A stretch of 27,416 bases of DNA. Source: Flavobacteriales bacterium UBA952. Lineage in GTDB: Bacteria; Bacteroidota; Bacteroidia; Flavobacteriales_D; Crocinitomicaceae. The stretch covers positions 1 to 27,416 of the forward strand of contig DBCS01000001.1 of NCBI GenBank assembly GCA_002293185.1. The letters run 5' to 3'. The notes below the pieces were generated by a model, which was not told the origin of the DNA, searched no databases, and worked only from the letters and a program-made list of their open reading frames with translations. Below are positions 6,600 to 13,917 of the stretch, piece by piece. The first letter of the stretch is position 1; each line of letters begins with the position of its first letter. The translations under genes were made by a program, and so were the position numbers.

Positions 6600-7997
6600 A
6601 TGAAAAAAATTGCTTTACTCTCCATAATCATTCTTAATGTAATCAGCATGCAGGCCCAAACCAACGTCTCGGGTGGGATCTACCAAAATGCAACGTGGTC
6701 TTTGGCTGGAAGCCCTTACATTGTAAATGGCTCGATAGTGGTTTTCCCTGGAGTTACGCTCAATATTCAGCCAGGAGTTGAAATTCGCATCAACAATCAA
6801 ACGTCTAGTAATATTTATATAGAAACACGCGGCATCATTAATTGTGTAGGAACAGATGCGCTACCTATTAAAATCAGCGCTATGTACGATACGACAAGTA
6901 CTGTGGCGTGGCAAGGTTTTGTATGTACAAGTTCACAGGGTGGCGTCTTAAATGCTGATCGTGTCGAGATTTCAAATGCATATTTCCCTTTTTCTTACGA
7001 AAGTATTCCCGCTACACTTTCCTATACCAATAGTAAATTTATCCGTTGCTTTCAGGCTGTTACGGTTGGTACCAACCTCAATTTATCTGGCTGTGAGTTC
7101 ATCGATAATGAAGTAGGGGTTTATGGTTGGTCTAATTTTGAAATTGATAATTGTTTATTTAAAGAAAACACCACAGCGCTTTACGTTTGGGCAACCGCGT
7201 TAACAATGACGAACTCAAATTTGATTGATAATCAGGTTGGATTGTCTTTTAATTCAATTTCATTGGGTTCAGTTTCTATTTCAGATTGCCAATTCTCAAA
7301 TAATTTACTCGCGTTGAACTATCCAAATAATGGATTGGTGGAAAATTGTGTTTTTACAAATAACGGCACCGCCATTCAAGCTGCTTATTACTGTGAGATC
7401 CTAAACAACGAATTCTTCTATAACGACCTCGCCATTCAAGCTTCGGTCGATGCAGAAATACACGATAATCTCATCAATAATAACTTGGGTGGAATTGTAA
7501 TAGAATACGTGACCTCCGTGCAAGACAGCCCTGAGATATACAACAACGAAATTTGCAGTAACATCAACTTTGCGGTCAATAACAACACCAACATGAACTA
7601 TTCTTTGCTCAGCAATTGCTTTTGCGACCTTGATTCTACAGGCATTGAAGCCATGATCATTGACGGATACGACGACATCATTAAAGGCCTCATCAATTAT
7701 CAGATCTATGACTCTAGTTGTACAAATTTATTGGGTACGGTAATCAAATATGGCGCAGGTGCAGGAATCAATGAAAATGCGCTTGAGCTCAAATTTGAAA
7801 ACCCCGTTGCCAATGGTTTCTTGGTTTTCACTGATGAAAGCATAGACGCCATCGAAATTCAGGACCTGAGTGGTAAGACCTATTATTTTAGCAGTGCAGG
7901 TTCAGGAAAATTTGATATTGCAATACTACCAGCTGGGTTTTATATCCTGAGCTCAGCAAATGGAATTTCAATCAAAAAAGGCTTGGTGAAGGGTTAA
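6600..7997 (+). CDS. Secreted parallel beta-helix protein with T9SS-type C-terminal domain
   Basis: This 465-residue protein has signal peptide MKKIALLSIIILNVISMQAQ, then a short beta region, then many degenerate repeats of about 21 residues rich in N, D, S, I and F (for example LSGCEFIDNEVGVYGWSN and NCLFKENTTALYVW), typical of right-handed parallel beta-helices of the NosD/pectate-lyase type. Two repeats share the DNA word CGCCATTCAAGCT, suggesting recent internal duplication. The last 75 residues (FENPVANGFLVF ... LPAGFYILSS ... KKGLVKG) fit a T9SS type A sorting domain, so it is probably exported across the outer membrane and attached to or released from the surface. No catalytic residues are recognisable. 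It is convergent with the next receptor gene, 15 bp between stops. Confidence 0.85.
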   Translation: MKKIALLSIIILNVISMQAQTNVSGGIYQNATWSLAGSPYIVNGSIVVFPGVTLNIQPGVEIRINNQTSSNIYIETRGIINCVGTDALPIKISAMYDTTSTVAWQGFVCTSSQGGVLNADRVEISNAYFPFSYESIPATLSYTNSKFIRCFQAVTVGTNLNLSGCEFIDNEVGVYGWSNFEIDNCLFKENTTALYVWATALTMTNSNLIDNQVGLSFNSISLGSVSISDCQFSNNLLALNYPNNGLVENCVFTNNGTAIQAAYYCEILNNEFFYNDLAIQASVDAEIHDNLINNNLGGIVIEYVTSVQDSPEIYNNEICSNINFAVNNNTNMNYSLLSNCFCDLDSTGIEAMIIDGYDDIIKGLINYQIYDSSCTNLLGTVIKYGAGAGINENALELKFENPVANGFLVFTDESIDAIEIQDLSGKTYYFSSAGSGKFDIAILPAGFYILSSANGISIKKGLVKG

Positions 7998-8014
7998 GAC
8001 CCTAAGCCTATTTT
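7974..8014. terminator. Bidirectional terminator-like hairpin overlapping a stop codon
   Basis: AGGCTT (7979-7984) pairs with AAGCCT (8004-8009), and inside it AGGGT (7990-7994) pairs with ACCCT (7999-8003), with a one-sided GGTGA bulge. An A-run precedes and TTTT follows. The TAA of the beta-helix gene lies in the apical loop. It probably ends both convergent genes. Confidence 0.55.
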
Positions 8015-10190
8015 ACAGCTTTATCTTTACGCCAAAATTGAAAACAATACCGTCGAGCGGGGCCCATACTTCTGTAAACTGAGGCGTGTTATTGGGTGCA
8101 GCTACGAGACTTGCTACATTTGTTTGACGGAAATTAAAGATGTTTTCAACGTTGCCAAAAAATGTAAAATTTTTGTAGTAGCGCTCTACCAGTGCACCAT
8201 AGGTCCAGAAAGAAGGCGTCACAAAATTATTGGAGAGCATTTGAGAACTTTTGAACTCATAGTCTAGACCAATTCGCCATTTTTTTGGAAGGGCATAGAG
8301 TAAGTCTCCTTTCAAACTATGTTTTGGGGTTAAGGTCAGGGCTGACTGCATACCGTTAAAGTAGTTGGTGGCATTGGTAAAGGTATAGCCAGAGAAGAAT
8401 ACAAAATTGTAAAATCCTAGTTTAAAGAAGGTTTCGCCTCCATAACTGACGGTGTATCCGTCGGCATTTATAAATTCAAAATTTGAACCATTTGCCTGAA
8501 GCACTAAAGGTGTTTTTAACTGTGTATAAAAGAACATCTGATTGACTTGAACCCAAATATTTTCAGTCAGCTTAAACTTGTAACTGATATCTGCATTGCC
8601 ACCATAGGATTGCTCAGCAACTGTGGTGTTTCGGTCAATCGGCAAGACATTTTGATACCCTAATAACTCTGCTTCTTGATTAAAAACACTGGCGTTTCGG
8701 TACCCTAACCCACCGCCAATTCTGGTACTCAGCTGATTGGTCCATTTGAATAAAGCAGAAATTCTTGGTAAGATATAAAGTTTCTGTTCCATAACATAGT
8801 CAGTCCTTAAACCGCTTTCTATCGAGATTTTTTGACCAATATCAAAAACATAATTGGCGAATGCACCTATGGTTTGGAGGGCTTCATTTCTGAGGATGTT
8901 ATTTTGGATCGGAATTTCTTCAAAATCGTCTGAGTAGTAATTCAACCCCGAAATCAATACGTTTTTGTTTCTTTTACCGGTGTAAGCTATTTCTGAAAAA
9001 GAGGAAACTTGGTTGCCAGCAAAGCGGTAATCTCCGGCTAAAAATGTAGGCCTAATCAGCAAGGATCTTTCAAAAATATTAAAGGAGTTACGAAATGTTA
9101 AGGTTCGATTTTCAGTTAACTTATGGTCAAACTTCACTTGAGTAGTAATACGGCTCACTTCATTTTTTTCGTGGTAAAAATTTGACGTTGTTGGGGCTTG
9201 GTAATTGAGTTGTTGTAAATCACCGCCTTGTCTTGTTTCTGCAGTGAAGGTGCCGCCGATACTCAATTGATTTTTGTCTGAAATATAAAAGACAATTTTT
9301 GGATTGAAATTATATTTGGTGAGTTCTGGGAGGTCGCTGAATCCGTCTTTGTCGGCATCGAAAATTTGATGAGAATTCCGTTGGGCTAACAGTGTGAAAC
9401 CAATTTTTTCGTACTTACGGCTTGCAAACATATTGACATCTAGGGCACCAATATGAGATTTATTGACGTGAAAAATTGTTTCATCGCTAGTAGGTTCTTT
9501 ACTGATGATGTTAATTAAGCCAGAAATGGCGCCACCTCCGTAAAGTGTAGATGCGCCACCTTTGATATATTCAATTTGACGCAGGTCAAGAGGTGGAATT
9601 TGCATGATGCTTAAGCTGCCAGAAAACCCTCCGTATAGCGGAAAGCCATCTTTGAGAATTTGTGTGTATCGACCATCCAGACCTTGAATTCTCACGTTGG
9701 CAGTATTGCTGGTGGCGGAGGTTTGCTGTACTTGAATACCTGTGCTGTGCGTGAGTAAATGTGCAATTTTACTGGGGTCCATGGTGGCCGCTTCATCAAT
9801 TTCTTCGGTAAGTACTTCTACTCTTGTCGGGATCTTGGCTATACTTCGGTTGCTTCTGGTACCCACCACAACAATTTCAGCCATTTCTTTATTGACAGGT
9901 TCTAGATAAATGGAAGGAATATTTTGTTGTAACGGAAAGTCTAGTGATAAATACAACGTTTCAAATCCAATACAAGAAATGACAATGATCTGTTGGCCAC
10001 TCGGAATATTTTCAATAGTGATGATGCCGTTTTTATCGGCTACTGCACCCTTGCCTGTATTTTTTATTTTGGCGGTGGCACCCGAAAGCAATTCAGCAGC
10101 AGCGCTGTCTTTTAAGATGGTGGTAAAGGTGTGCTGACCGAACGCGAAAGTGCATGTGAACAAAGAAAAAATCAAAAAGAATTTAGCCAC
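8013..10190 (-). CDS. TonB-dependent outer-membrane receptor with N-terminal carboxypeptidase-like domain
   Basis: A protein of 725 residues. Signal peptide MAKFFLIFSLFTCTFAFGQ is followed by a CarboxypepD-reg-like beta-sandwich (about residues 22-105, including ISCIGFETLYLSL), a plug domain (about 107-230, with IVVVGTRSNR, VRIQGLDGRYTQILKDGFP and IEYIKGGASTLYGGGAISG), and a 22-strand barrel ending in the aromatic/basic C-terminus NFGVKIKL. Such receptors take up siderophores, vitamins or glycans using TonB energy; the substrate cannot be read from sequence. No SusD partner is adjacent, arguing against glycan uptake. The start codon is GTG: an in-frame TAG lies 12 bases upstream (10203-10205), so no ATG is available. 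It follows the FecA-like receptor gene on the same strand, 94 bases apart. Confidence 0.92.
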   Translation of the reverse strand: MAKFFLIFSLFTCTFAFGQHTFTTILKDSAAAELLSGATAKIKNTGKGAVADKNGIITIENIPSGQQIIVISCIGFETLYLSLDFPLQQNIPSIYLEPVNKEMAEIVVVGTRSNRSIAKIPTRVEVLTEEIDEAATMDPSKIAHLLTHSTGIQVQQTSATSNTANVRIQGLDGRYTQILKDGFPLYGGFSGSLSIMQIPPLDLRQIEYIKGGASTLYGGGAISGLINIISKEPTSDETIFHVNKSHIGALDVNMFASRKYEKIGFTLLAQRNSHQIFDADKDGFSDLPELTKYNFNPKIVFYISDKNQLSIGGTFTAETRQGGDLQQLNYQAPTTSNFYHEKNEVSRITTQVKFDHKLTENRTLTFRNSFNIFERSLLIRPTFLAGDYRFAGNQVSSFSEIAYTGKRNKNVLISGLNYYSDDFEEIPIQNNILRNEALQTIGAFANYVFDIGQKISIESGLRTDYVMEQKLYILPRISALFKWTNQLSTRIGGGLGYRNASVFNQEAELLGYQNVLPIDRNTTVAEQSYGGNADISYKFKLTENIWVQVNQMFFYTQLKTPLVLQANGSNFEFINADGYTVSYGGETFFKLGFYNFVFFSGYTFTNATNYFNGMQSALTLTPKHSLKGDLLYALPKKWRIGLDYEFKSSQMLSNNFVTPSFWTYGALVERYYKNFTFFGNVENIFNFRQTNVASLVAAPNNTPQFTEVWAPLDGIVFNFGVKIKL

Positions 10191-10284
10191 GTAATAAGAT
10201 TTCTACGAAGTTAAGAATTTGACAATCAAAACTCGAACTTTAGAGATAGCAGGACTTATTCAGATCGTAATTTTTGCTCAATAC

Positions 10285-12492
10285 TTAGAAACGTAAACCA
10301 GCAGTCAAATAAAAAGTTCTTCCGGTTCCTGGCAATATACCCGGACCTGGGTAACCACCTGCTCTGCGCGTTGCATAAACCTCATTCGTAAGATTATTTA
10401 TACCCGCTCTGAGTTGGTAAATACCTGCCCACTGATAGGTCATGTTGAGGTCAATAATTTGATACGCGGGTAGCTGTCCTGTTGTTGCGCTTGTATTAGC
10501 TTCAATAGAATTTGCCGCATCGGTAAATACCGCACTCACGTAATTGTACTGAAGGCAAGATGAAAAGCCTCGGTATTTTAAAGTTAAGCCTGTTCTGAGC
10601 ATGTGTTGGGGGGCGTTTTCTATGCGCTTACCTACGAGCGTAAGGTTTGGGTCATTGACCAGAGCTGGGTTATCCCAACGGGTATAACGTGCGTCGATGT
10701 ATGAATAATTTGCGAAAACAGACAGACCCAAGTTACTAAATTGCGGCATCATTTTCATGATATCGAGTTCAATATAGCTTTCAACACCTTGACTTAATGA
10801 TGCTCCTATATTGGTTCGGTATGGGGTGTTATCCAAGGAAATGATTCCTACACGGTTATCATAAAATAGTTGAAATACACCCACGTCAAATTTTAACGCA
10901 CTATTTAAAAGACAGCCTCTGAAGCCGAGATCGGCATTGTAGCCAGCGGCATCTTTGAGATTGGGATCAATGATGTCTGTGGTTGCTGCAGGGGTCAATT
11001 CTGAAAAAGTAACAGGTCTGTAAGCTTCGCTAAAATTGGCATAAATATTCGCTGTTTTCCCCACCTGGTATTGTGCACCTATGCCAAGTAAAATGACGGC
11101 ACGATCTCTTTGTTGCATTTCAAGTAATCCGGTACTTGATGTATTGATGAAACCATTGATGGTGTTGCTGATCTGTTCGTAGCGAATTCCGGGAGTGACG
11201 GTTAATTTTGGAGTAAGTTGAAACATATTTTCAGCAAAGGCTGCTAAGTTCTGGGTCCCAAAGTTTAGATGCGCGCCATATTCTTGTTGGTTTTGGAGGC
11301 TAGCAATGCTCAAATCGAAATCAGCACCCGTAGAACCTATACCTCTTTGCATGCGTTCTGTTAGCCCAGTGTAAGCACGTACTCCACCAGATACCGCTGA
11401 TTGATGACCCAAGGCTTGGTAGCGATGAATGCCGCGTAGTTCTACTCCATAGTTATTATAGAAATCTCTATCAACTTGCCTTGGATTATAGCTACCTATT
11501 AGCGTATTGATCGTATCTGCAATAGTGATGGCTTTCATGAAACCAACACTGTTTCTTTGTGCAACAACGCCAAAAGTCTTTACTGTAAATTGGGTGGTTT
11601 TACTGGGTGTAAATGTCAGTTGAACTGAACCTGTATTCCAAGGTGTACTAAACCAGTTGCGTTCGCGTGATGATTGTCTTGGGTCGGCAGCAAATTGCAA
11701 ATCACTGAGCCCTCCCGCTTGCTGACTCACGTAGTTCATGTTGGTATATTCGGCACTCAATTGCCACTTCTGGGAAAAGTCGTAAGTCATGGAAATACTT
11801 GCTGTTCTGGTCCGGTACGCGCTATTTTCTCGCCATCCTTGTGCATTTCTTTGGTGTAAGTAGGCGTAATAACTGAATTTTTTAATTTTTCCGCCAATGG
11901 CATTAAAGGAATTAAATAAGCTAAATGAGCCTACTGTTTGAGCAGATTCAACGGAAATGGGCTTGTTGCCAAGGCTTTTTTTGGTTACGTAGTTGAGCAT
12001 TCCTCCAAATTGTGGACCATACTGTAAAGAACCAGCACCTCTCACAATTTCGATTTTTTCGAGCGCTTCGGACGGCGGTGCATAGTATGCCTCAGGGTAA
12101 CCAAATACTTCAGAACTGATGTCGGTACCGTTTTGTCTTACGTTAAATTCCCAAGATCTGTTTGGGCTGAGCCCGCGGGTGGCTATACCTGTCTGAATAC
12201 CAGAGCCATCGTTTTCCCAGATGCTCAGGCCCGGTACTTTGTTGAAAATTTGTCTTGAATTATTGGTAGATAAATCTGCGGAGCTCGTCCCAATTTTAAT
12301 GACTTCGTTTTTCTTTCCAGCAAAGATATCCGTGCCTTGAATATTCGGTAGACGCAGCATATCTGAACTGCTCCCGAGTAATTCGCGAACATAGACGTCT
12401 TGAACTGTTTTTACCCGTGAAGTGTCCTGAGAAAAACTATAAGTTGAACTTAAAATAGCAATTGTGGATAAGAGAGAGAGTCTATTGCGCAT
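10285..12492 (-). CDS. TonB-dependent receptor, FecA-like (probable iron-chelate uptake)
   Basis: The product has 735 residues with a signal peptide (MRNRLSLLSTIAILSSTYSF) and no carboxypeptidase-like domain. The plug occupies about residues 45-170 (VPGLSIWENDGSGIQTGIA, then TRGLSPNRSWEFNVRQNG, then EIVRGAGSLQYGPQFGGM). These blocks resemble ferric-dicitrate receptor FecA and relatives. The barrel ends with the classical aromatic terminus FYLTAGLRF. I infer iron-chelate uptake from the plug resemblance; the substrate is not proven. The N-terminus shows no clear FecR-interacting signalling domain. The upstream region shared with the tlpA-like gene holds two inverted repeats that could be an operator, and a near-consensus box TTACTTTG. 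The downstream receptor may be co-transcribed. Confidence 0.9.
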   Translation of the reverse strand: MRNRLSLLSTIAILSSTYSFSQDTSRVKTVQDVYVRELLGSSSDMLRLPNIQGTDIFAGKKNEVIKIGTSSADLSTNNSRQIFNKVPGLSIWENDGSGIQTGIATRGLSPNRSWEFNVRQNGTDISSEVFGYPEAYYAPPSEALEKIEIVRGAGSLQYGPQFGGMLNYVTKKSLGNKPISVESAQTVGSFSLFNSFNAIGGKIKKFSYYAYLHQRNAQGWRENSAYRTRTASISMTYDFSQKWQLSAEYTNMNYVSQQAGGLSDLQFAADPRQSSRERNWFSTPWNTGSVQLTFTPSKTTQFTVKTFGVVAQRNSVGFMKAITIADTINTLIGSYNPRQVDRDFYNNYGVELRGIHRYQALGHQSAVSGGVRAYTGLTERMQRGIGSTGADFDLSIASLQNQQEYGAHLNFGTQNLAAFAENMFQLTPKLTVTPGIRYEQISNTINGFINTSSTGLLEMQQRDRAVILLGIGAQYQVGKTANIYANFSEAYRPVTFSELTPAATTDIIDPNLKDAAGYNADLGFRGCLLNSALKFDVGVFQLFYDNRVGIISLDNTPYRTNIGASLSQGVESYIELDIMKMMPQFSNLGLSVFANYSYIDARYTRWDNPALVNDPNLTLVGKRIENAPQHMLRTGLTLKYRGFSSCLQYNYVSAVFTDAANSIEANTSATTGQLPAYQIIDLNMTYQWAGIYQLRAGINNLTNEVYATRRAGGYPGPGILPGTGRTFYLTAGLRF

Positions 12493-12539
12493 CGATCTAA
12501 ATTTGATCCTGCAAAGTAACCCACAGTAACCCGTTTTGG

Positions 12540-12561
12540 AAATACCTTAAAAGTGGTATTT
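12540..12561. repeat. Inverted repeat AAATACC-N8-GGTATTT
   Basis: AAATACC (12540-12546) and GGTATTT (12555-12561) flank TTAAAAGT in the divergent region between the FecA-like receptor and the thioredoxin-like gene. It overlaps the next palindrome by a few bases. Operator or cruciform role is inferred. Confidence 0.45.
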
Positions 12562-12576
12562 AGAATAAATCTAAAT
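12558..12576. promoter_or_regulatory. 19-bp AT-rich palindrome, candidate operator
   Basis: ATTTAGA-ATAAA-TCTAAAT is a 7-5-7 perfect palindrome 66 bases upstream of the FecA-like start codon. The 19-bp AT-rich architecture is that of Fur-family operators, which would suit an iron-uptake receptor. I have not matched it to a known consensus, so regulator identity is inference. Confidence 0.45.
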
Positions 12577-12717
12577 AAAAATTACTAGCCTGAATAAAAT
12601 CATGATTCGCAATTGCTTGGTAAAACCCTAAACCGACAAACCCGATTAATTGATTAAATTCTGTTAGCTTTATGAAGGAAACAACTGTATTCAATTAAAC
12701 TTAAATTAGCATCAGAA

Positions 12718-13524
12718 ATGAAATTTAGAAAAGTCGATTTTGTTTGGAAAGCGTGTTTGCTTTTCGGCTTGTTTTATTTGCTGAACTCAACAATGCTTAT
12801 TGCCCAGCAGGGCGTGAATCAAACCAGCCCATTGGAAGGTCTTGTAATAGCTGCACCAGGTGATATCCCACCCGGAACACCCATCATGTTGGATCCGAAT
12901 AAAACGCCTTGTTTCAATGATAGCTTGCGAAGAATTTCGGCTGAAGAGTTTCCGAAATACATGATGTCCAATCAATATGTTCCGCAACCATATTTGGATG
13001 CACAAAAAAATATCAAGGCTTTTGTATTGAGAAAAGCAACCTCAGAAGAATTGCAAATGATGGCAAGATTTCAAGAGAAAGGAATAGACTCGGAGGCCAG
13101 TGCTTTAGTAGGTCAAAAGGTTAAAGATTTCGAATTGAAGGATGTCAAAGGAAAGGAACTCAAATTTTCAGACCTAGAGGGGAAAGTTGTTGTCTTAAAT
13201 TTTTGGTTTATCGAGTGTAAACCATGCGTAATGGAAATTCCTGAACTCAATGCGTTAGTAAACGAATTCCAGCACCAAGATGTTATTTTTTTAGCAATTG
13301 CTTTGAACGGTAAAAATGAGGTCAAAGGATTCCTCAAAGAACATAAGTTTACGTATCAAGTATTTCCAGATGGCCCTGCAGTTGCAGAAGTATTTGGAAT
13401 CAAGGGCTATCCCACAAATTTAATTATTGATCAAAAAGGCATTGTTCAATATGTGTCTACAGGTATTGGCCCGGATAATCAATTTCTATTGAAAAAGGAA
13501 ATCAGTAAAGCGCTAAACCATTAA
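12718..13524 (+). CDS. TlpA/ResA-like secreted thioredoxin-fold protein
   Basis: A 268-residue protein with a hydrophobic N-terminal signal/anchor (about residues 10-29), a linker domain of roughly 100 residues that I do not recognise, and a C-terminal AhpC/TSA-TlpA-like thioredoxin fold (about 128-268). The active site FWFIECKPC gives the CXXC pair C167/C170. Fold signatures GQKVKDFELKDVKGKELKF, VVVLNFWF and the cis-proline region GIKGYPTNLIIDQKG are present. The family acts in the periplasm as a thiol-disulfide reductase, for example in cytochrome c maturation or disulfide repair. The partner is unknown, although two proteins elsewhere in this window carry CXXCH sites. It diverges from the FecA-like receptor. 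A possible -7 box TAGCTTTA (12665-12672) lies 45 bases upstream. Confidence 0.88.
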   Translation: MKFRKVDFVWKACLLFGLFYLLNSTMLIAQQGVNQTSPLEGLVIAAPGDIPPGTPIMLDPNKTPCFNDSLRRISAEEFPKYMMSNQYVPQPYLDAQKNIKAFVLRKATSEELQMMARFQEKGIDSEASALVGQKVKDFELKDVKGKELKFSDLEGKVVVLNFWFIECKPCVMEIPELNALVNEFQHQDVIFLAIALNGKNEVKGFLKEHKFTYQVFPDGPAVAEVFGIKGYPTNLIIDQKGIVQYVSTGIGPDNQFLLKKEISKALNH

Positions 13525-13569
13525 TTAAAAGCAACGCTTGTTGACCTCTCATGATTGGGTTTTGGAGAG

Positions 13570-13581
13570 GCGGGGACAGGA
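13570..13581 (+). repeat. 12-base copy of the 3' part of the initiator tRNA gene
   Basis: GCGGGGACAGGA is identical to 13757-13768, which encodes (on the minus strand) the T-stem and acceptor 3' strand of tRNA-fMet. The two copies are 187 bases apart in the same orientation. Confidence 0.5.
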
Positions 13582-13644
13582 ATATCCTGACGCTCCCTAA
13601 GCTCGGTCAGGATGGACCTCAAAAGGGGCTTAACAAGGAAAACC

Positions 13645-13668
13645 GAGTTGTTTCACAACTCTTTTTTT
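13645..13668 (+). terminator. Intrinsic terminator after the thioredoxin-like gene / structured element
   Basis: GAGTTGT (13645-13651), loop TTC, ACAACTC (13655-13661), then seven T (13662-13668). A textbook hairpin and T-tract on the plus strand. Confidence 0.85.
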
Positions 13669-13722
13669 ATGCCTTAATCCTTCATTCAACCCTTCGGCTT
13701 GATTCAGTTTACGGCATAAAAA
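13664..13722. repeat. Long imperfect palindrome between convergent units
   Basis: TTTTTATGCC on the left and GGCATAAAAA on the right are inverted copies flanking about 40 bases with weaker internal pairing (TTCATTCAACC against GGCTTGATTCAG). It sits between the plus-strand terminator and the tRNA terminator, and may act as an additional two-way terminator. Confidence 0.4.
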
Positions 13723-13749
13723 AACCCGAATCTTTCGACTCGGGTTTTC
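13718..13749 (-). terminator. Intrinsic terminator of the initiator tRNA gene
   Basis: On the minus strand, AAAACCCGA, loop GTCGAAAGAT, TCGGGTTTTTTT, starting directly after the tRNA 3' end. A strong stem with a T-tract. Confidence 0.85.
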
Positions 13750-13751
13750 CT

Positions 13752-13827
13752 TGGTAGCGGGGACAGGACTCGAACCTGTGGCCTTCGGGTTATGAGCCCG
13801 ACGAGCTACCAACTGCTCCACCCCGCA
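13752..13827 (-). tRNA. Initiator tRNA-Met (anticodon CAU)
   Basis: A 76-nt tRNA with encoded CCA. Initiator hallmarks are all visible: position 1 (U) does not pair with position 72 (U), the anticodon stem has three consecutive G-C pairs (TCGGG ... CCCGA around CTCATAA), and the D-stem has A11-U24 (GAGC/GCTC). The T-arm is ACAGG TTCGAGT CCTGT. It lies 90 bases downstream of metG on the same strand but has its own promoter and terminator. Confidence 0.95.
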
Positions 13828-13865
13828 ATATATGTTGAAACGTGTTGTTTTCCGTATTGGGACTA

Positions 13866-13896
13866 CAAAGATATGAACTTTTTTGGGTTCTGCAAA
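13866..13896 (-). promoter_or_regulatory. Promoter of the initiator tRNA gene (TTTG-19-TATCTTTG)
   Basis: On the minus strand TTTG (13896-13893), a 19-base spacer and TATCTTTG (13873-13866) match both Bacteroidota housekeeping promoter elements. The tRNA begins 38 bases after the box. Confidence 0.75.
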
Positions 13897-13917
13897 ATTA
13901 TGTTTGGCGAAAAATCG

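Larger units (their letters stand above)
13540..13668 (+). ncRNA. Candidate structured RNA or long 3' UTR ending in a terminator
   Basis: After the thioredoxin-like gene comes a GC-rich, non-coding stretch with several good stems: CCTCTC/GAGAGG (13545-13550 and 13565-13570), CAGGA-ATA-TCCTG (13577-13589) and GGTC/GACC (13605-13618). A competing 8-bp pairing, ATCCTGAC (13584-13591) with GTCAGGAT (13606-13613), excludes the previous two. The stretch ends in a strong intrinsic terminator. No TAnnTTTG box precedes it, so it may be processed from the upstream mRNA. I do not recognise it as 6S, SRP, tmRNA or RNase P RNA. Confidence 0.35.

Noticed and set aside
13540..13668. SRP RNA, 6S RNA or tmRNA as identity of the structured element
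   Set aside because: The SRP GGAAG...AGCAG loop is absent, there is no tmRNA tag frame with tRNA-like ends, and no long 6S-type central bubble.
13551..13757. 68-codon plus-strand frame across the structured element
   Set aside because: It runs through two terminators and into the antisense of the initiator tRNA; composition is not protein-like.
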